DNA of 64,000 bases from a candidate division WOR-3 bacterium. Lineage in GTDB: Bacteria > Hydrothermota > Tepidihabitantia > Tepidihabitantales > Tepidihabitantaceae. A program made the translations under genes and the position numbers. Positions 48,479-55,671 of this stretch are shown in pieces. The notes beneath the pieces were generated by a model that worked only from the letters and a program-made list of their open reading frames with translations, was not told where the DNA came from and did not search any database. How positions within the stretch are numbered: the first letter of the stretch is position 1; every line of letters begins with the position of its first letter. The DNA is taken from assembly GCA_016867815.1 (NCBI GenBank), contig VGIR01000001.1, forward strand, positions 1 to 64,000. The letters are read 5' to 3'.

Positions 48479-50563
48479 TTATGGCATGCTGTCCAGGAAC
48501 GTCTTGCCTTGTGTCTTCCATTCCTCGGTCAGCCTCGCTGACCTCTGGTTCAGGGCGCGGAGTTCTTGCTTCATGTGTTGTATGGTCTCCTCACGGTGCA
48601 GGTATCTGATCTTGCGTTCCGCCATCAGATATGCGTCCCGGTACTTGCCAAGGAAGTTGTACATGGCCGTTCGGATGAACTCATATATAGCGTACAGTAG
48701 GTTGTCTGGCGAGCGGTGCTTTCCGTCCTGCACCTCCTTGGCGTAGCCGCCGAAGTCGGGTGACTCCGCTAGCCGAGCATAGCAGGGACTCTTAAGAAGT
48801 CTCTGGGCGAGGTTACCATCGATAGGGCCAAACTTCCACACGTACACCGTTGCGTAGAGCCCGACCAAGACTTCCTTCATGTTGGCGAGCATCTGATTCA
48901 CCAGGAACTCGTCATCAGACTTCAGCTTTTCATCCACCTTGTCGGGGTCAAACCCTCCGCCTTCTGATGGCAGGCCTAGCCCGAGTCGTTCGATCGCCAG
49001 CTCCCGGTTCAGGCGATTAGACAACGTATATCTCTTGACGAACTGGCTGGTTAGGTAGCTCAACAGGTACATAGCTGCCGTAGGAGTTGCGACCTGGTAG
49101 TCGTCTTCCTTGTACTTGTATTGCATCGCCGGGTCAGCGATATCCTTCCAAGTTGCCGCGAGTGGCACTCTCTTGAAGATCCGGTCGTAGTGAGGTTCTC
49201 CATCTTCAAACAGCTTGGCTCTCTCGGATGCCAGGGACGAGAAGCCCGAGAATCCGTACCAAGCCCTGGCCACTTCTTCATTATCCGCTATGCGCTTGCG
49301 GTTACCAGCGTCTTCGAACACCTTCTTCCTGAAGCTCTGCGGCGGAAAGTGCCAGAGGCTGTCGCTTTCCCCGTCCTTTCTTTGATAGAACCACGCAGGG
49401 CTAAGGGCCTTGAACTGCGCCGTGATGGACTTCTGAACGCCTTCGTTCGACTTCAGGTTCCGCGCTGTCATCGGATTCTGGTTGTTCGTGCTTACGACCA
49501 AGTCGCCTATGAAGCTCTGGTCATCTGTCTTGATAAGCCGTACTTGCGTGCAACAGTGCTTGCGGAATCCCTCTTGTTCCTCAGGGGACATGCTCCGGTG
49601 AGCTCGGTATATCGATAGTACGGTCTGGCAGCCATTTATTACTTGAGGTTTCGAAACCGTCACCACACGCCCCTTCTGAGATGATTCTGACACCTTGAAT
49701 GAGCTGCAGGTTATCGTAACGCCGTTGTTGAGGTGGTGAAAGTTGCGCTGCGACTTGGCGTGCTTGAGGCTGTCGATGATCTTCTGATTTACTGGAGACT
49801 GCCTCAGTTCGTGCCGAACGTTGAGGTCGAACAGGGCGAATCGGTTTCTTTCGAAGGCATCCAGCAGGTCAACTGAAGGCGCTAGCAGGTAGGCCCAATC
49901 GCTCCGCGAGAGAATCTCTCCTTCGGAGTAGTGGAGCGTCACCTCCTGAGGGAGAATTGCCTCAGAGAACGGTGCCGTGAGCTCGGCGGTGATTCTGTCC
50001 CAGAGACGCAACTCTATGCTGACACGATCGTTGGACCTGTAGGCCTTCAGAAGTCGTTCATACACATCCAGACCATCCCTGTTGAGGTTGCTGAACAGGC
50101 TGAGCACGAACCGCACATGCGTACGCTCCGGCTCTAAGGCCATGTCTTGGTGGAACTTCGAACGGAGCTCGCGGACCGCCGCGTTTCCCGAGTTTGGCTC
50201 CGAGTCACTCAGCATGTACTCGATGGTCTCCCTTAGCTCTAGGACCGCCTGAGAATCTAGCAGCATGGGAGACGGGTTCCTCTTCAGTGTCGCGACTCCC
50301 GGCATCTTACACTGGTAGACCGCATAGTCGGTATCACGTTTCACGTAGAAATCAACGCCCTTGTCGCCTTTGGCGTCCGTGAACGTGAAGTACAGCGGGT
50401 CGGTCGTCTCGAATAGGTCGGCCACGAGGAAGTCGAATGCGTGATGCTCATTGGATACGTCGTCAGCGTACGTATCCATGCAATCGCTCAGTCTAGACTC
50501 CAGCAGCTGCACGGCTTCCGCGTAGCTAGCTGCCTTCAGCGCGGCATTCGCGAGTTGTCTCAT
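48479..50563 (-). CDS. AIPR-family protein (abortive infection phage resistance)
   Basis: A protein of 694 residues matching the AIPR family (abortive phage resistance). The core motifs are NFHHLNNGVTITCSSF (about 273-288) and PQVINGCQTVLSIYRAH (about 302-318), followed by VVSTNNQNPMTARNL. The N-terminus carries a restriction-endonuclease-like segment GDKGVDFYVKRDTDYAVYQC followed by K (about 66-88), with the acidic and QxK residues of a PD-(D/E)XK fold. The ATG at 50563 has AAAGGAGG seven bases upstream. Codons are less GC-rich at third positions than in the housekeeping genes nearby, which suggests horizontal transfer. Downstream genes on the same strand are unknown proteins, so this may be a multi-gene defence operon. 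Confidence 0.82.
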   Translation of the reverse strand: MRQLANAALKAASYAEAVQLLESRLSDCMDTYADDVSNEHHAFDFLVADLFETTDPLYFTFTDAKGDKGVDFYVKRDTDYAVYQCKMPGVATLKRNPSPMLLDSQAVLELRETIEYMLSDSEPNSGNAAVRELRSKFHQDMALEPERTHVRFVLSLFSNLNRDGLDVYERLLKAYRSNDRVSIELRLWDRITAELTAPFSEAILPQEVTLHYSEGEILSRSDWAYLLAPSVDLLDAFERNRFALFDLNVRHELRQSPVNQKIIDSLKHAKSQRNFHHLNNGVTITCSSFKVSESSQKGRVVTVSKPQVINGCQTVLSIYRAHRSMSPEEQEGFRKHCCTQVRLIKTDDQSFIGDLVVSTNNQNPMTARNLKSNEGVQKSITAQFKALSPAWFYQRKDGESDSLWHFPPQSFRKKVFEDAGNRKRIADNEEVARAWYGFSGFSSLASERAKLFEDGEPHYDRIFKRVPLAATWKDIADPAMQYKYKEDDYQVATPTAAMYLLSYLTSQFVKRYTLSNRLNRELAIERLGLGLPSEGGGFDPDKVDEKLKSDDEFLVNQMLANMKEVLVGLYATVYVWKFGPIDGNLAQRLLKSPCYARLAESPDFGGYAKEVQDGKHRSPDNLLYAIYEFIRTAMYNFLGKYRDAYLMAERKIRYLHREETIQHMKQELRALNQRSARLTEEWKTQGKTFLDSMP

Positions 50564-50875
50564 GGAACCTCCTTTCGGGTATCTGTTGCTTCTCACTCAA
50601 CCCAATTACGTCAAGGTCGCTGGTTTGTATTCCGTCGTGGGGATGGAAGCGGACATGGCTCTCATGCCAGGGGCAGAAACGGGGACGCATTACTTATCTC
50701 ACTTCCGTCAATGCTGGGGTGAATCCGACATCCATCGTTCCTGAGGATAGTCATTACAGACCCGCAGTCAAGCCGAGAGCCACAGCCGTTGTCCGGTTCT
50801 GCAGGCGGCAGGAACCGAGGTCCTGTCAAATGTTGTGGAAATAGCTGGGCGGTGTCTTGCGGTCTCGGACAGGGC
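50564..50875. other. gap upstream of the AIPR gene and minisatellite
   Basis: It contains the AIPR ribosome site and a weak minus-strand promoter candidate (TTGGGT, 16 bp, GATACC). The rest holds no gene I can support. A TTG-started open frame from 50789 runs into the minisatellite. Confidence 0.5.
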
Positions 50876-51160
50876 CAGATGCCCTCCCAGATACCGGGAG
50901 AGATGCCCTCCCAGATGCCCTCCCAGATACCGAGGGAGATGCCCTCCCAGATGCCGGGGGAGATGCGGGCAGAGTTCCCCTCCGAGATGCTAGGGGAGAT
51001 TCCCACCGGGATACGGGGAGAGTACCCTGCCCAGTGCCTGAGTCCGATTCCCGGAGAGATGCCCTCCCAGATGCCGGGAGGGATGCCGGGACAGATGCCC
51101 AGCCAGATGCACGGAGATATGCCCCCGGATATGCAGGGAGAGTCTCCGGGGGAGTATCCC
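50876..51160 (+). repeat. 12-bp minisatellite, alternating CTCCCAG and GGGAGAG units
   Basis: About 24 degenerate units of 12 bp, such as ATGCCCTCCCAG and ATGCCGGGAGAG. The CTCCC and GGGAG words are complementary, so neighbouring units can pair as short hairpins. In the plus frame that includes it (open 50789-51211) every unit reads as a tetrapeptide of the MPSQ/MPGE type. First positions vary among Met, Ile, Phe and Tyr, and fourth positions among Gln, Glu and Asp. Confidence 0.85.
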
Positions 51161-51211
51161 CCCCAGCGACCCCTGGACGTGGAATGCGTGACTTACGCGA
51201 TGTCGCTTTGA
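50879..51211 (+). CDS. possible MP(S/G)(Q/E) tetrapeptide-repeat protein
   Basis: If translated, the frame gives about 110 residues. It consists almost only of tetrapeptides of hydrophobic-Pro-small-Gln/Glu pattern (MPSQIPGEMPSQMPSQIPRE), then a short unique tail PLDVECVTYAMSL. Variation between units keeps the residue classes, which would fit selection on a protein. It could equally reflect the DNA repeat itself, because other frames are open too. No ribosome site is seen. It lies just upstream of the sigma-factor cluster on the same strand. Confidence 0.3.
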   Translation: MPSQIPGEMPSQMPSQIPREMPSQMPGEMRAEFPSEMLGEIPTGIRGEYPAQCLSPIPGEMPSQMPGGMPGQMPSQMHGDMPPDMQGESPGEYPPQRPLDVECVTYAMSL

Positions 51212-51279
51212 CCAAAACCGACGGAAACCCGCAATTCCTTAGTGACGGCAATCTACTGAGCCGTGCAAAGGAGTGAACC

Positions 51280-51819
51280 GTGAACCAGATCGAACTGAAT
51301 CAGCGGGCGCGTGACCTGCTGGACCGGGTGCGGCACAAGCGTAAGGTGTTGTCGCTCTTCGACATGCCTTCCGACCTGGCCGAAGCGGCGGTGTGGGAGA
51401 TCGGCCGGACCATACTAGACCACCAGGGCCTTCGGCTCGTGGAGCAGAACGCCTATCGTTGGTATCTGCGGGAGTTGTCCCGGCTGCTCCGTACCAGGAC
51501 CGGCTGGGACCTGGCACTTGAGCTCGAGATCTGTCTGCGGAAGTGGGCCGGGTACAAGCTGGATTCGGAGCTGCTGCAGGCGCTGCTGAGCGAATGCTAC
51601 GAGCACATTGCGGTGATGACGCCGGAGGCGATAGAGGAAAGCCCGCACTGTCAGACAGGGGCAGCGGCCAAGTCCGAAGCGCGAATGACGATTGAAGCTC
51701 GAAACCCGAACGTACCGCCACGAAAGCACGAAGGACACGAGACTCGAAGCCCGAATGCTCCGAACAGCGGACGAAGCGCGAGGGACGAGGTGGCAGCGGT
51801 GGGAGGAGGCGATGAGTAG
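51280..51819 (+). CDS. unknown helical protein, first gene of the sigma-factor cluster
   Basis: A protein of 179 residues from GTG 51280 with AAGGAG upstream. Residues 1-120 look helical (NQRARDLLDRVRHKRKVLSL, WYLRELSRLLRTR, ELEICLRKWAGYKLDSELLQ). The stretch LRKWAGYKLDSELLQAL resembles the KW-x(2)-RGL motif of its three neighbours. The last 60 residues (AKSEARMTIEARNPN, PPRKHEGHETRSPN) are dispersed-repeat DNA read in frame, including a CCACGAAAGCACG element at 51717. No known family. The next gene overlaps its stop. Confidence 0.7.
   Translation: MNQIELNQRARDLLDRVRHKRKVLSLFDMPSDLAEAAVWEIGRTILDHQGLRLVEQNAYRWYLRELSRLLRTRTGWDLALELEICLRKWAGYKLDSELLQALLSECYEHIAVMTPEAIEESPHCQTGAAAKSEARMTIEARNPNVPPRKHEGHETRSPNAPNSGRSARDEVAAVGGGDE
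51665..51780. repeat. in-gene repeat block with CCACGAAG element
   Basis: Units AAGTCCGAAGCGCGAATGAC, GAAGCTCGAAACCCGAACG, CCACGAAAGCACGAAGGACA and GAAGCCCGAATGC. They form the 3' coding part of the first cluster gene. Confidence 0.7.
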
Positions 51820-52198
51820 CAGGATGAGGGGGCGGCAGCCGCACCGGCATTCGGGGGAGATGCTGCGCGAGGTGGTGAGCGCCGTCGTGCCGGAGGAGGA
51901 GCAGGAGCGGTATCTGGTGTTTGCTCGCGAGCTGTACGCGACGCTGCGGCATGCCCGAACGTCGGAAAGTGCAGAGTCCAGAATCCAGAGACCAGAGCCC
52001 AGAGTGAGGACCGGAGACCATCCGCAGGTTACACAGATTAGACAGATCGTGCCGTTCCCGGACTTCACGCGAAGAACCAAGCGGGTGGTGTTGAAGTGGT
52101 TTCGGAGGGGGCTGCGCGGGAACCTGATGTGGCGGATTGGGGTCGGGTTGCTCGGGAGGCGCTTTCACGACTCCGCCACCGGCAAGGTAGCGGACTAG
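51812..52198 (+). CDS. unknown protein with KWFRRGL motif
   Basis: A protein of 128 residues from ATG 51812, with GGAGG five bases upstream and overlapping the previous stop. Residues 1-50 look helical (EMLREVVSAVVPEEEQERYL). Residues about 50-70 (SESAESRIQRPEPRVR) come from CCAGAGACCAGAGCCC-type repeat DNA. The C-terminal half contains RRTKRVVLKWFRRGLRGNLM, the motif shared with the two larger neighbours. No known family or activity. Confidence 0.65.
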   Translation: MSSRMRGRQPHRHSGEMLREVVSAVVPEEEQERYLVFARELYATLRHARTSESAESRIQRPEPRVRTGDHPQVTQIRQIVPFPDFTRRTKRVVLKWFRRGLRGNLMWRIGVGLLGRRFHDSATGKVAD

Positions 52199-52210
52199 AG
52201 GAGGGATAAG

Positions 52211-52639
52211 ATGAGCCGTTTGGATCGGATGGTGGGCAACTATGAAGTGATGCTGCGGCTGGGGTCCGCAGGCCGTCTGACTGAGCGTGTTATCCAGACC
52301 AGAGTGGCGCGGTTCAGCATCTCTGCGGCGCGCGACGAGAGCATGCTGAACCAGACCCGCGCGGTGCTCTGTCTGCACGGGGTGCATACGATCATCTTTC
52401 CGGCCTACCATGCCTTCAGTCGGGAGCTGGGCAAGCTGACGCGCGAGGAGACGTCGCTGGAGAGGCAGCAGCGGGAGATGATGTGGAGGGTGGATAAGTG
52501 GGTGATGCGGGGGCTGAGCCGCGAGGTGCTCTTGGACATCGCGACCAACGTCTTCAATCTCCCGCCACTGCTCGAGTCCCGGAACCAGGAAGCGGCGGCA
52601 AGACCCATTGACAGAGGGCGCATGGCAAGCGATACTTAG
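52211..52639 (+). CDS. unknown protein, KW-x(2)-RGL family, copy 1
   Basis: A protein of 142 residues with GAGGAGGG before the ATG. The segment HGVHTIIFPAYHAFSRELGK, then LTREETSLERQQREM and RVDKWVMRGLSREVLLDIAT and NVFN, aligns by eye with the product of the gene at 53407. The two are paralogues of a family I do not recognise. Predicted all-helical apart from the TIIFP strand. It lies directly before the sigma-factor gene. Confidence 0.75.
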   Translation: MSRLDRMVGNYEVMLRLGSAGRLTERVIQTRVARFSISAARDESMLNQTRAVLCLHGVHTIIFPAYHAFSRELGKLTREETSLERQQREMMWRVDKWVMRGLSREVLLDIATNVFNLPPLLESRNQEAAARPIDRGRMASDT

Positions 52640-52726
52640 GCACGGGGGCCGGTCAACTGAACCGGGCATCGCCGGGTGGGCAGGTGCGGGCTCCCGGATC
52701 GGGAAAGGAAGACGAAGGAGGGCCAT

Positions 52727-53410
52727 ATGGCCGCTGACGCGAAGACGCGCGACCGTTCCGCCGGCAACCGGCGGGACGCCGACCTCGCCCTGAGAGCAAG
52801 GGCATGGGATATCGCCGCGCAAGTGGAGCTCTATCACCGTTATCACAACATCTTCAGGAACTGGGTCCGGCGCTGGCTCCGGTTCGACGCCTGGGAGAAG
52901 GAGTGCGTCGACTTCATGCTGGCGACGCTCTTCGAGGAACTGCCCAAGTACCGTCCCGAGGGTTCGGCGTTCTGCTCCTGGGCGCACATGGTCTGCCGTT
53001 CGGCGCTGATCAAGCACATCCATGATCTGAGCCTGGACCGGGCGGACTTCCCCTACGACGAGATCGTCGCGGACATGCTGCCGGCGCTGACCGAGCCGAT
53101 GGACGACTACGTCGTGGGCCGCATCCAGGAGGAGGTGGCGAACCTGGAGGCAGAGCAGCGGGCGGCGGTCACCGGGCACTACTATGAGGACCGGACCGAC
53201 GATGAGATCGCCGCCGGGCAGGGGATGCCGCGCCGGCGGGTCTGCTATCGCCGCCACCAGGGCGAACAGAACCTGCGGCGTCGACTCAATGACGTGGCTT
53301 TCACGTGGATTCGACCACAAACCGCCTTTTTCCGCAATTCCTTTGTAATGACGGATGCAAGAGAGAAGATTGCGGCCCTGCTGGGCGGAGAGGAAGGTGA
53401 TTGTTCATGA
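52727..53410 (+). CDS. RNA polymerase sigma factor, sigma-70/ECF-like
   Basis: A protein of 227 residues from ATG 52727 with AAGGAGGG upstream. Region 2 is in YHRYHNIFRNWVRRWLRF, ECVDFMLATLFEELPKY and FCSWAHMVCRSALIKHI (about 28-100). Region 4 is in LEAEQRAAVTGHYYEDRTDD and EIAAGQGMPRRRVCYRRHQG (about 143-185). It resembles ECF-type factors, although divergent. The last 40 residues (PQTAFFRNSFVMTDAREKIA) are an unusual tail. Their DNA shares about 40 bases with the sequence just upstream of the gene at 51280. The stop overlaps the next ATG (ATGA). No anti-sigma factor is recognised, so the neighbours are candidates. Confidence 0.78.
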   Translation: MAADAKTRDRSAGNRRDADLALRARAWDIAAQVELYHRYHNIFRNWVRRWLRFDAWEKECVDFMLATLFEELPKYRPEGSAFCSWAHMVCRSALIKHIHDLSLDRADFPYDEIVADMLPALTEPMDDYVVGRIQEEVANLEAEQRAAVTGHYYEDRTDDEIAAGQGMPRRRVCYRRHQGEQNLRRRLNDVAFTWIRPQTAFFRNSFVMTDAREKIAALLGGEEGDCS

Positions 53411-53778
53411 ATGACCCCGCAAGAAGGATCGAGAACTGGGATGCGGCGTACGACACCACGACCATCAAGACGAGGCTCGACAAGAAGCGGCCGAAGATGC
53501 TCGAGCACGTCAGTTCGGTGCAGCCGATGCTGACCGCGATGGAGCTGCAGGTCAAGCAGGTCTGCGATGGTGCCGGGGTATCTACCATCCAGTTGCCGTT
53601 CTACCTCTGCTTCGGCCGGGAGATGTGGGCGCTGACGCGCAAGGACATCTCCGGCGAAACGATGTCGAAGGAAGCGGCGGTGCTGGTGGCGAAGTGGAAG
53701 GCGCGCGGCCTGACCGAGGCCGTGCTGCAGGCCATCCGTACCGACGTCTTCAACGTGGTAGCGCCGGTTGCTCCGTGA
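53407..53778 (+). CDS. unknown protein, KW-x(2)-RGL family, copy 2
   Basis: A protein of 123 residues from ATG 53407, overlapping the sigma-factor stop; GGAAGG lies upstream. It is a paralogue of the gene at 52211: GVSTIQLPFYLCFGREMWAL, TRKDISGETMSKEAAVL, VAKWKARGLTEAVLQAIRTD and VFNVV match position by position. Coupling to the sigma gene suggests a linked function, possibly regulation of the sigma factor, but nothing in the sequence proves this. Confidence 0.75.
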   Translation: MNDPARRIENWDAAYDTTTIKTRLDKKRPKMLEHVSSVQPMLTAMELQVKQVCDGAGVSTIQLPFYLCFGREMWALTRKDISGETMSKEAAVLVAKWKARGLTEAVLQAIRTDVFNVVAPVAP

Positions 53779-53857
53779 CGGCTCGGTCTGCGATGCGGGC
53801 GGGGTTCCGTTGCCGGACCTCGCCCGCGCTCGGCGGAGGCCGGAACTCGACTTGGCA

Positions 53858-53885
53858 TTGACAAGACACGGTAGCGGCCGATAAT
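53858..53885 (+). promoter_or_regulatory. promoter of the YVTN cargo gene at 53905
   Basis: TTGACA (53858-53863), a 16-bp spacer, GATAAT (53880-53885). A short leader with GGGAGG precedes the ATG at 53905. Confidence 0.68.
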
Positions 53886-53904
53886 TGACCACTCGGGAGG
53901 TACT

Positions 53905-55188
53905 ATGAAGTGTGCTATCGTGCTGCTTGCGTTGGGCTGCCTTGTGACAGCCGTCGATGCCCAGTGGCTGGAGACGACGATCCAATTGGACTCCGGTGCC
54001 ACTCCTTTGTCGCTCTGCTACAACTCGCAGAACGACAAGGTGTACAGCGCGAACAAGAATGCCAACAGCGTCACTGTGATTGACGCAGCGACCAATGAAG
54101 TCATCACCACGATCGGAGTCGGGGAGCACCCGTACAGCATCTGCTACAACGCGCTGCTCAATAAGGTGTACTGCAGTGGCAGCACGGGCAGCTTCATCGC
54201 GGTCATCGATGGTTCGACTGACTCGGTTGTCGCCAGGATCGACGACGCCGGCGGGCTGTATGTCGTGTACTATGACCCGCTGAACAACAAGGTCTATGGT
54301 GGCCGCGATGCTCCGAACGTCACCGTCGTGGATTGCGCAGGTGACTCCGTGCTTGCCACCGTCCCAGCCTGGGGGTCGCCCCTGGCCTTCTGTCACAACT
54401 CGCAGAACAACAAGGTCTACTACGCGTCACAATTCGGCGATCACGTCGGTGTCGTCGACGGCGCGACCGACTCGCTCCTGGCCGAGATCGCCCTGGAACC
54501 GGGGAGCAATCCTCAGGCTTTGTGCTACAACCCGACGAACAACAAGGTCTACTGCTCGGCCTCTAGCGGACACGCGGTCACGGTGATTGATGGCGACTCC
54601 GACTCGATTGTCGGCGAAGTGAACGTAGAACACACGTACGAGCTCTGCTACAGCCAGTCGGGGAACAAGGTCTACGTGACCCAGATCTACGGCGGTGTCA
54701 GCGTGATAGACTGCGCGACGGATTCGGTCGTGGCCGCGGTTCCTTCTCATCATGGTCCTGAGGCCATCCTCTTCAACGCGAAGAGCAACAAGGTTTTCTG
54801 TGCCGGACTCACGGAGGTCGCGGTGATAGACGCTGCCGCAGACACTCTATTGCGGACCATCGAGGTCGGCCGCTATCCAGCCGACCTGTGCTACAGCCCG
54901 GCGCACAACCGCGTCTACGTAGCGAGTTCATACAACTCAACGATTTCGGTTCTGCGCGACTCGGTGTCGGGTGTCGAGGAAATTACGGGTAGCGAGTGGC
55001 GAATGGTGAACGGCGGAGCGACGGTTCTGTCCGGAGCGTCAGGCGTCGGGCGTCTGGCATCCAGCGTGGTCTTCGACGCGATGGGGCGGAGGGTGGCGAA
55101 CCCGAGGTCCGGCGTCTTCTTCGTGCGTCAGGCGTCTGGCGTTGAGCGTGATGCGCCAAGCGTCACCAAGGTCGTCATCCAGCGCTAG
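53905..55188 (+). CDS. secreted YVTN-type beta-propeller protein with degenerate T9SS tail
   Basis: An exported protein of 427 residues. A signal peptide (CAIVLLALGCLVTAVDAQ) is followed by about eight repeats of roughly 40 residues with N-x-KVY and VIDxATDSV words (NDKVYSANKNANSVTVIDAA, NKVYCSGSTGSFIAVIDGST), the YVTN propeller pattern. The C-terminal 80 residues are a shortened T9SS-type tail (VFDAMGRRVANPRSGVFFVR, ending TKVVIQR). The linker and tail contain GTCAGGCGTCTGGCG-type repeat DNA in frame. A propeller with about seven blades is likely. The ligand is unknown. Confidence 0.86.
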   Translation: MKCAIVLLALGCLVTAVDAQWLETTIQLDSGATPLSLCYNSQNDKVYSANKNANSVTVIDAATNEVITTIGVGEHPYSICYNALLNKVYCSGSTGSFIAVIDGSTDSVVARIDDAGGLYVVYYDPLNNKVYGGRDAPNVTVVDCAGDSVLATVPAWGSPLAFCHNSQNNKVYYASQFGDHVGVVDGATDSLLAEIALEPGSNPQALCYNPTNNKVYCSASSGHAVTVIDGDSDSIVGEVNVEHTYELCYSQSGNKVYVTQIYGGVSVIDCATDSVVAAVPSHHGPEAILFNAKSNKVFCAGLTEVAVIDAAADTLLRTIEVGRYPADLCYSPAHNRVYVASSYNSTISVLRDSVSGVEEITGSEWRMVNGGATVLSGASGVGRLASSVVFDAMGRRVANPRSGVFFVRQASGVERDAPSVTKVVIQR

Positions 55189-55211
55189 TCACCTGAGCTA
55201 ACAATCAGCTG

Positions 55212-55258
55212 GCGGGGCTTGGTTGTCGAGCCTCGCTCGCTTTCGCCCCAAGCCCCGC
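55212..55258. terminator. long stem-loop after the YVTN cargo gene
   Basis: Eleven-base arms (GCGGGGCTTGG / CCAAGCCCCGC) with a 25-base loop. Its place 24 bases after the stop codon suggests a terminator. Confidence 0.5.
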
Positions 55259-55443
55259 ACCTTAGGGGCTATCGCCCTGCCGCGGAAGACAGGGGACAGT
55301 CCCTGGGAGTCGCAAAGGGCCCTGCGAAGTTACAGTCCCCGTTTTCCGCACGTGCACCCGTCACCCCGTTGGGGCGAAAGCCGTCCTGCGGACTCGCTGC
55401 TGAACCCCGCCCGCTTTCTGGGAGACAGAGTGAAGTCCCTGAC
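55259..55443. other. gene-free sequence with GGGGACAGTCCC words
   Basis: Contains GGGGACAGTCCCTGGG and TACAGTCCCCGTTTTCC near 55293-55350, similar to words in composite copies C and D. No gene is seen. Confidence 0.5.
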
Positions 55444-55471
55444 TTGACAGCGGGTGGAGGGGGGCTATACT
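55444..55471 (+). promoter_or_regulatory. promoter of the 907-residue cargo gene
   Basis: TTGACA (55444-55449), a 16-bp spacer, TATACT (55466-55471). The leader to ATG 55672 is about 195 bases, unusually long for this window. It contains a second AAAGGAGG at 55491 without a following gene. Confidence 0.65.
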
Positions 55472-55671
55472 CCCTGCGGTCTGAAGCACCAAAGGAGGTC
55501 CTGAGCCGATAGTCTGAATGTGTTGTGAGACTCACGACACAGTCCGCAAGTCCGAGCCGGTCAGAATCCACTCCCTCCGACAATCACCCGTTCGGTCGTG
55601 CGCGGCGCGGCGGCGTCGGGCGAAGCCGTAGTCTCGAGGTTCGGTTCAGCAGTCAGCAAAAGGAGGTCACG

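Noticed and set aside
50876-51160. CRISPR array
   Set aside because: The repeat is 12 bp, contiguous and degenerate, without spacers; it is a minisatellite.
51239-53320. 693-residue minus-strand open frame
   Set aside because: It is antisense to the sigma-factor cluster. It is Pro/Arg/His-rich with no family features, no signal and no ribosome site, while the plus-strand genes have good ribosome sites and a recognisable sigma domain.
55525-55671. N-terminal extension of the 907-residue cargo protein
   Set aside because: A perfect ribosome site and a signal peptide mark ATG 55672. The extension would bury the signal peptide.
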